Assembly: GCF_019797765.1 (NCBI RefSeq)
Contig: NZ_CP081862.1
Span: forward strand, 3,596,001 to 3,660,000
Reading direction: 5' to 3'
From: Cellulomonas sp. C5510
GTDB taxonomy: Bacteria > Actinomycetota > Actinomycetes > Actinomycetales > Cellulomonadaceae
DNA length: 64,000 nucleotides
The translations under genes were made by a program, and so were the position numbers. Below, piece by piece: positions 60,717 to 64,000 of the stretch. Position 1 is the first letter of the stretch. Every line of letters starts with the position of its first letter. Under the pieces are notes generated by a model that did no database searches, was not told the origin of the DNA, and saw only the letters and a program-made list of their open reading frames with translations.

Positions 60717-61571
60717 ATGGTGGACACGTCGAGCTTCGGGTGGGACGGCCACGTGCCGCCGACGCCCCTGGAGGAGTACGCGCCGAAGTACGCCGACTTC
60801 TTCGAGATGCGCCGCGAGGGCGGCATCCTCGAGCTGCGCCTGCACACGGACGGCGGGCCGTACGTGCACAACTGGGCCGCGCACAACGCGTGGAACCGCG
60901 TCTGGCAGGACGTCGGCAACGACCCCGAGAACCACGTCCTCATCATCACCGGCACGGGCGACACCTGGTTCCGGGGCGACCCGCGCCAGACGTGGCCCAA
61001 GCCGCTCGTCGAGGAGACGCCCGACTACATCTTCCAGCAGACGATCGACGCCTGGAAGCTCATCGAGAACTTCGTCAACTGCATCGACATCCCCACCATC
61101 GCCGCGGTGAACGGACCCGGGATCCACACCGAGTTCGCCCTCATGTGCGACGTCACGCTCGCCGCCGAGGACGCCGACTTCATGGACCCGCACTTCATGG
61201 TCGGCACCGCCCCCGGCGACGGCCTGTCGCTGGCGCTCCAGCACCTCCTGGGGACCAAGCGGGCCGCGTACGCCATCTACGGCGGCACCTCCATCCCCGC
61301 GCCGAAGGCCCTCGAGTGGGGCCTGGTCAGCGACGTGCTGCCGCGCGACGAGCTGCTCCCCCGCGCCTGGGACCTGGCGCGCGACATCATGAAGCGGCCG
61401 CGGTTCGCCCGCTGGGCGACGCACAACATCCTCAACCGCCCGTGGCGCAAGCTCGTCACCGAGGACTTCGGGTTCCACTTCTCCCAGCAGTCGCTCGCGA
61501 CGGTCGCGGCGAAGACCCTCATCCCGGACCCCGAGCTCGTCGCCGACGCGCGCCAGCGGAAGATCTGGTGA
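60717..61571 (+). CDS. Crotonase superfamily hydrolase, 6-oxocamphor hydrolase-like
   Basis: 284 residues. The crotonase fold is clear: IITGTGDTWFRGD, IAAVNGPGIHTEFALMCDVTLAAEDADFMDPH, and TAPGDGLSLALQHLLGTKRA in place of the acyl-CoA-handling segment. The N-terminal EEYAPKYADFFEMRREGGILELRLHTDGG and the end LLPRAWDLARDI resemble 6-oxocamphor hydrolase, which cleaves a carbon-carbon bond in a cyclic beta-diketone without CoA. The Asp in PGDG and the His in IHTEF match catalytic positions recalled for that enzyme. Generic enoyl-CoA hydratase is the alternative. Confidence 0.8.
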   Translation: MVDTSSFGWDGHVPPTPLEEYAPKYADFFEMRREGGILELRLHTDGGPYVHNWAAHNAWNRVWQDVGNDPENHVLIITGTGDTWFRGDPRQTWPKPLVEETPDYIFQQTIDAWKLIENFVNCIDIPTIAAVNGPGIHTEFALMCDVTLAAEDADFMDPHFMVGTAPGDGLSLALQHLLGTKRAAYAIYGGTSIPAPKALEWGLVSDVLPRDELLPRAWDLARDIMKRPRFARWATHNILNRPWRKLVTEDFGFHFSQQSLATVAAKTLIPDPELVADARQRKIW

Positions 61572-61575
61572 CCCG

Positions 61576-62367
61576 GTGACCGGGGGCGAGGTGCGCGGCG
61601 CGGAGCTGCGGGGCGGGCGCACGGCGTTCCGCGTGGAGGGACCGGCGGACGGTCCGCCGCTCGTGCTGGTCCACGGCCTGCAGATCGGGCAGACCCTGTT
61701 CGACCCCCTGCGCCGGCACCTCGCCCCGACCTTCCAGGTCGTCACGTACGACCAGCGTGACTGCGGCGCCAGCGCCTACCCGCCCGCCGCCTACGGCACC
61801 GACGACCTCGCCGACGACCTCGCGGCGCTCGTCACCGTGCTCGGGCACCGCCGCGTGCACGTGCTCGGCACGTCGTTCGGCGGGATGGTGGCGCAGGCCT
61901 TCGCGCTGCGGCACCCCGCCCTGCTCGACCGGCTGGTGCTCGGCGCCACCTCGCAGGCGCCGTTCCGTCCGGACCGGGTGGCGGGGCCCGTCGCCGACCT
62001 GCTCGCCGCGCTGAGCTCCGGCGACTCCGGGCGCGCTGCCGCGCTGCTCGCGCGCATGGCCCCGGCCACCGGGCCGGCGACGCCCGGAGCCGGCACCGCC
62101 CGCGACCGAGGCGACGCGCTCGTGCGACGCTTCGCGGCGACGCGGGGCTTCGACACCCGGGGCGCGCTCGGTGCGGTCGTCGCGCCCGTGCTGGTCGTGC
62201 ACGGGCGGGAGGACCCGACCGTCCCCCTGGAGGACGTGCTGGCGATGACCGCCGAGCTCCCCGACGCGGACCTGCTGCTGCTGTCCGGCGCCGGGCACGC
62301 GTGGGAGAACGAGGTCCCGGCCCGCGCCGCCGCGCAGATCAGCGCGTTCCTCCGGGCCGTGCGCTGA
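61576..62367 (+). CDS. Alpha/beta hydrolase
   Basis: 263 residues from GTG, four bases after the crotonase stop. Oxyanion region VLVHGLQIG, nucleophile elbow GTSFGG (Ser), acid in VVHGREDPTVP and His in SGAGHAWENE: a full catalytic triad. Close to 3-oxoadipate enol-lactonase-type and carboxylic ester hydrolases. Co-transcribed with the crotonase-like hydrolase, so the two may process the same ring-cleavage product. Ends inside a strong terminator stem. Confidence 0.86.
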   Translation: MTGGEVRGAELRGGRTAFRVEGPADGPPLVLVHGLQIGQTLFDPLRRHLAPTFQVVTYDQRDCGASAYPPAAYGTDDLADDLAALVTVLGHRRVHVLGTSFGGMVAQAFALRHPALLDRLVLGATSQAPFRPDRVAGPVADLLAALSSGDSGRAAALLARMAPATGPATPGAGTARDRGDALVRRFAATRGFDTRGALGAVVAPVLVVHGREDPTVPLEDVLAMTAELPDADLLLLSGAGHAWENEVPARAAAQISAFLRAVR

Positions 62368-62399
62368 GGAGGGCCGGGCGCCGACGCCCGGCCCTCCTC
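62366..62399. terminator. Bidirectional terminator
   Basis: GAGGAGGGCCGGGCG (62366-62380) and CGCCCGGCCCTCCTC (62385-62399) form a perfect 15-bp stem with a 4-base loop (CCGA). It overlaps the stop codons of the convergent hydrolase and sdaA genes. Confidence 0.85.
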
Positions 62400-63795
62400 A
62401 GCACTCCACGACGTTGACGGCGAGTCCGCCGAGCGCGGTCTCCTTGTACTTGTGGCTCATGTCGGCCCCGGTCTCGCGCATCGTCGCGATCACCTGGTCG
62501 AGGGAGACCCGGTGGTCGCCGTCCCCCCACAGCGCCATCCGCGCGGCGTTGACCGCCTTGGCCGCCGCGATCGCGTTCCGCTCGATGCAGGGGATCTGGA
62601 CCAGCCCGCCGATGGGGTCGCACGTCAGGCCCAGGTTCTGCTCCATCGCGATCTCCGCGGCGTTCTCCACCTGGCGCGGGGTGCCGCCGAGCACCTCCGC
62701 GAGCCCGGCCGCCGCCATGGACGAGGCGGACCCCACCTCGCCCTGGCACCCGACCTCGGCCCCCGAGATCGACGCGTTCGCCTTGTACAGCGTCCCGATC
62801 GCCGCCGCGGTGAGCAGGAACCGCTCGACCACGTCGTCCCGGTCGGCGCGACCCGCCGGGGTGGAGTCCAGGGCGTACGACAGCACCGCCGGCACGACCC
62901 CGGCGGCGCCGTTGGTCGGGGCGGTGACGACACGGCCGCCGGAGGCGTTCTCCTCGTTGACCGCGAGCGCCACGAAGTTGACGCGCTGCTGCCAGTGCGC
63001 CTCGTCGTGGTGCGGGTCCTCGCGCTCGAGCCGCGCGGCCCACTCCCCCGCGCGGCGGCGCACGCCCAGACCGCCCGGCAGGAGTCCCTCGCGGGCCACC
63101 GCCGAGCGCACGCACGCCTCCATGACCTCCCAGATGTGTCGCAGGCCCCGCGAGATCTCGTCGTCGGAGCGGCGCGCGCGCTCGTTGGCGCGCATCACCT
63201 CGCTCACGGCGAGTCCCGTCGCCTCGCACACCGCGAGCAGCTCGGCGCCCGTGCGGAACGGCAGCGGCACGGGCACGCGGTCGGCGCCGTCCGCCGCGCC
63301 CTCGGCGGGGTCCTCCCCCTCGCGCACGACGAAGCCGCCGCCGACGGAGAAGTACGTCTCGGCGACCAGCTCGCGGCCGTCCGCGTCGGACGCGGCGAAC
63401 GACAGCGCGTTGGGGTGCCGCGGGTGCACGGTGAGCGGGCGCAGCACGAAGTCCTCGACCCGGCACGGCACCGGGTGCCGCCCGTCGAGGTCGACCGCGC
63501 CGGTGCGCGTGATCCGGTCGAGCAGGGCCTCCGCCTCGTCGGGGAGGACCTGGTCGGGCAGGGCGCCGGCGAGCCCGAGGAGGATCGCGGTGAACGTCCC
63601 GTGCCCCGCGCCGGTGGCGGCGAGGGAGCCGAGGACGTCGACCCGCAGCGCGTGCACCCGCTCGAGCGTCCCCGCGTCCGCCAGCCGCCGCGCGAAGTCG
63701 GCCGCTGCCTTCATCGGGCCGACCGTGTGCGAGCTGGACGGGCCGATGCCGATCGTGAACAGGTCGAAGACCCCGACGGTCTGCTGCGTCTCCAT
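62398..63795 (-). CDS. sdaA: L-serine ammonia-lyase (iron-sulfur type, single chain)
   Basis: 465 residues. Deaminates L-serine to pyruvate and ammonia using a [4Fe-4S] cluster. The beta-type domain opens with [20 protein letters not shown] (serine-binding loop). The alpha-type domain carries [34 protein letters not shown] (cluster cysteines) and the C-terminal Cys after VNVVE, whose end normally reaches the active site. Length and single-chain form are standard for actinobacteria. Stands alone on the minus strand. Confidence 0.96.
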   Translation of the reverse strand: METQQTVGVFDLFTIGIGPSSSHTVGPMKAAADFARRLADAGTLERVHALRVDVLGSLAATGAGHGTFTAILLGLAGALPDQVLPDEAEALLDRITRTGAVDLDGRHPVPCRVEDFVLRPLTVHPRHPNALSFAASDADGRELVAETYFSVGGGFVVREGEDPAEGAADGADRVPVPLPFRTGAELLAVCEATGLAVSEVMRANERARRSDDEISRGLRHIWEVMEACVRSAVAREGLLPGGLGVRRRAGEWAARLEREDPHHDEAHWQQRVNFVALAVNEENASGGRVVTAPTNGAAGVVPAVLSYALDSTPAGRADRDDVVERFLLTAAAIGTLYKANASISGAEVGCQGEVGSASSMAAAGLAEVLGGTPRQVENAAEIAMEQNLGLTCDPIGGLVQIPCIERNAIAAAKAVNAARMALWGDGDHRVSLDQVIATMRETGADMSHKYKETALGGLAVNVVEC

Positions 63796-63852
63796 GTCAC
63801 GCGACGATAGGTACCGCGTCCGCTGCCGCCAACGCCGTGCAGGATCGGCGCC

Positions 63853-64000
63853 TCAGCGAGCGTCGTCGCGCGCGAAGTCATTCAGGAGCGGGACGACGGT
63901 GCCGGTCGCGTGCCCGTGCTGGTCGAGCACCCTGCCTTCCTTCTTCAGGCTGCGCAGGACCACGGAGCGGTCGGCGATCGAGACGTCGGGCACCCGCTTG
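63853..64000 (-). CDS. C-terminal end of a protein of unknown function (cut by window edge)
   Basis: The last 48 codons before a TGA at 63853-63855 form a continuous frame to the window edge. The sequence is polar and basic (RSVVLRSLKKEGRVLDQHG) and ends FARDDAR. No motif is recognised and no start is visible. It lies upstream of sdaA on the same strand, 57 bases away. Confidence 0.45.
   Translation of the reverse strand, partial: KRVPDVSIADRSVVLRSLKKEGRVLDQHGHATGTVVPLLNDFARDDAR

Noticed and set aside
1..64000. Mobile elements, prophage, CRISPR arrays, tRNA or rRNA genes
   Set aside because: No transposase, integrase, terminal repeats, spaced repeat array or recognisable structural RNA was seen on reading the window.

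Overview
The window is about 64 kb of very GC-rich DNA, tightly packed with genes, with many GTG starts and many 4-base ATGA/GTGA stop-start overlaps. Carbohydrate ABC importers without their own ATPase (probably served by a shared MsiK-type ATPase), a LAxTG cell-wall anchoring signal, and numerous LacI, GntR, TetR and WYL regulators point to a high-GC Gram-positive actinobacterium, plausibly a polysaccharide-degrading micrococcal relative such as the Cellulomonadaceae. That placement is inference. No rRNA, tRNA, CRISPR array, insertion sequence or prophage was seen.

Layout. 1-6.2 kb (minus): a flippase-like membrane protein (cut by the edge), M17 aminopeptidase, SLC13 permease and AbgT transporter, then a lipoprotein and a SHOCT protein. 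6.7-12.9 kb: serine hydrolase, APC permease, flotillin, a toxin-antitoxin-like fragment, two small proteins of unknown function and a LacI regulator. 13-18.8 kb (plus): a LacI-type operator, then a CUT1 sugar importer, an HSL-type esterase and a sucrose phosphorylase. 18.9-21.2 kb: TetR regulator and a chemotaxis receptor.

21.5-34.7 kb is a hexuronate/aldonate locus. A minus-strand operon holds an RbsB-type binding protein, a fused ATPase-permease, a second permease, an SMP-30 lactonase, a GntR regulator, mannonate dehydratase and a GH43 protein. A second, closely related GntR gene lies beside it. A plus-strand operon follows with a fructuronate reductase-like enzyme, an idonate dehydrogenase-like enzyme and 2-keto-3-deoxygluconate kinase. 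Together they would import sugar acids and convert them to KDPG; uronate isomerase and KDPG aldolase are not in the window.

34.7-39.4 kb: kdpABC potassium pump with kdpF and a further tiny leader gene. 39.7-41.6 kb: a secreted, sortase-anchored beta-propeller gene broken by a frameshift. 41.7-49.8 kb: small accessory genes (SRPBCC, two GNATs, gap, GlxA-type AraC, WYL and VOC, azoreductase and MarR), a chemotaxis receptor remnant, a bacteriocin-like secreted peptide with a small membrane protein, and an orphan Phd-like protein.

49.9-60 kb: three minus-strand glycosidases (GH42 beta-galactosidase, a GH63-like enzyme, an unassigned six-hairpin protein) diverge from a plus-strand CUT1 importer and LacI regulator, forming one oligosaccharide uptake and degradation locus. 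60-64 kb: TetR with a palindromic operator, a crotonase-family hydrolase, an alpha/beta hydrolase, L-serine ammonia-lyase and an incomplete gene at the edge.
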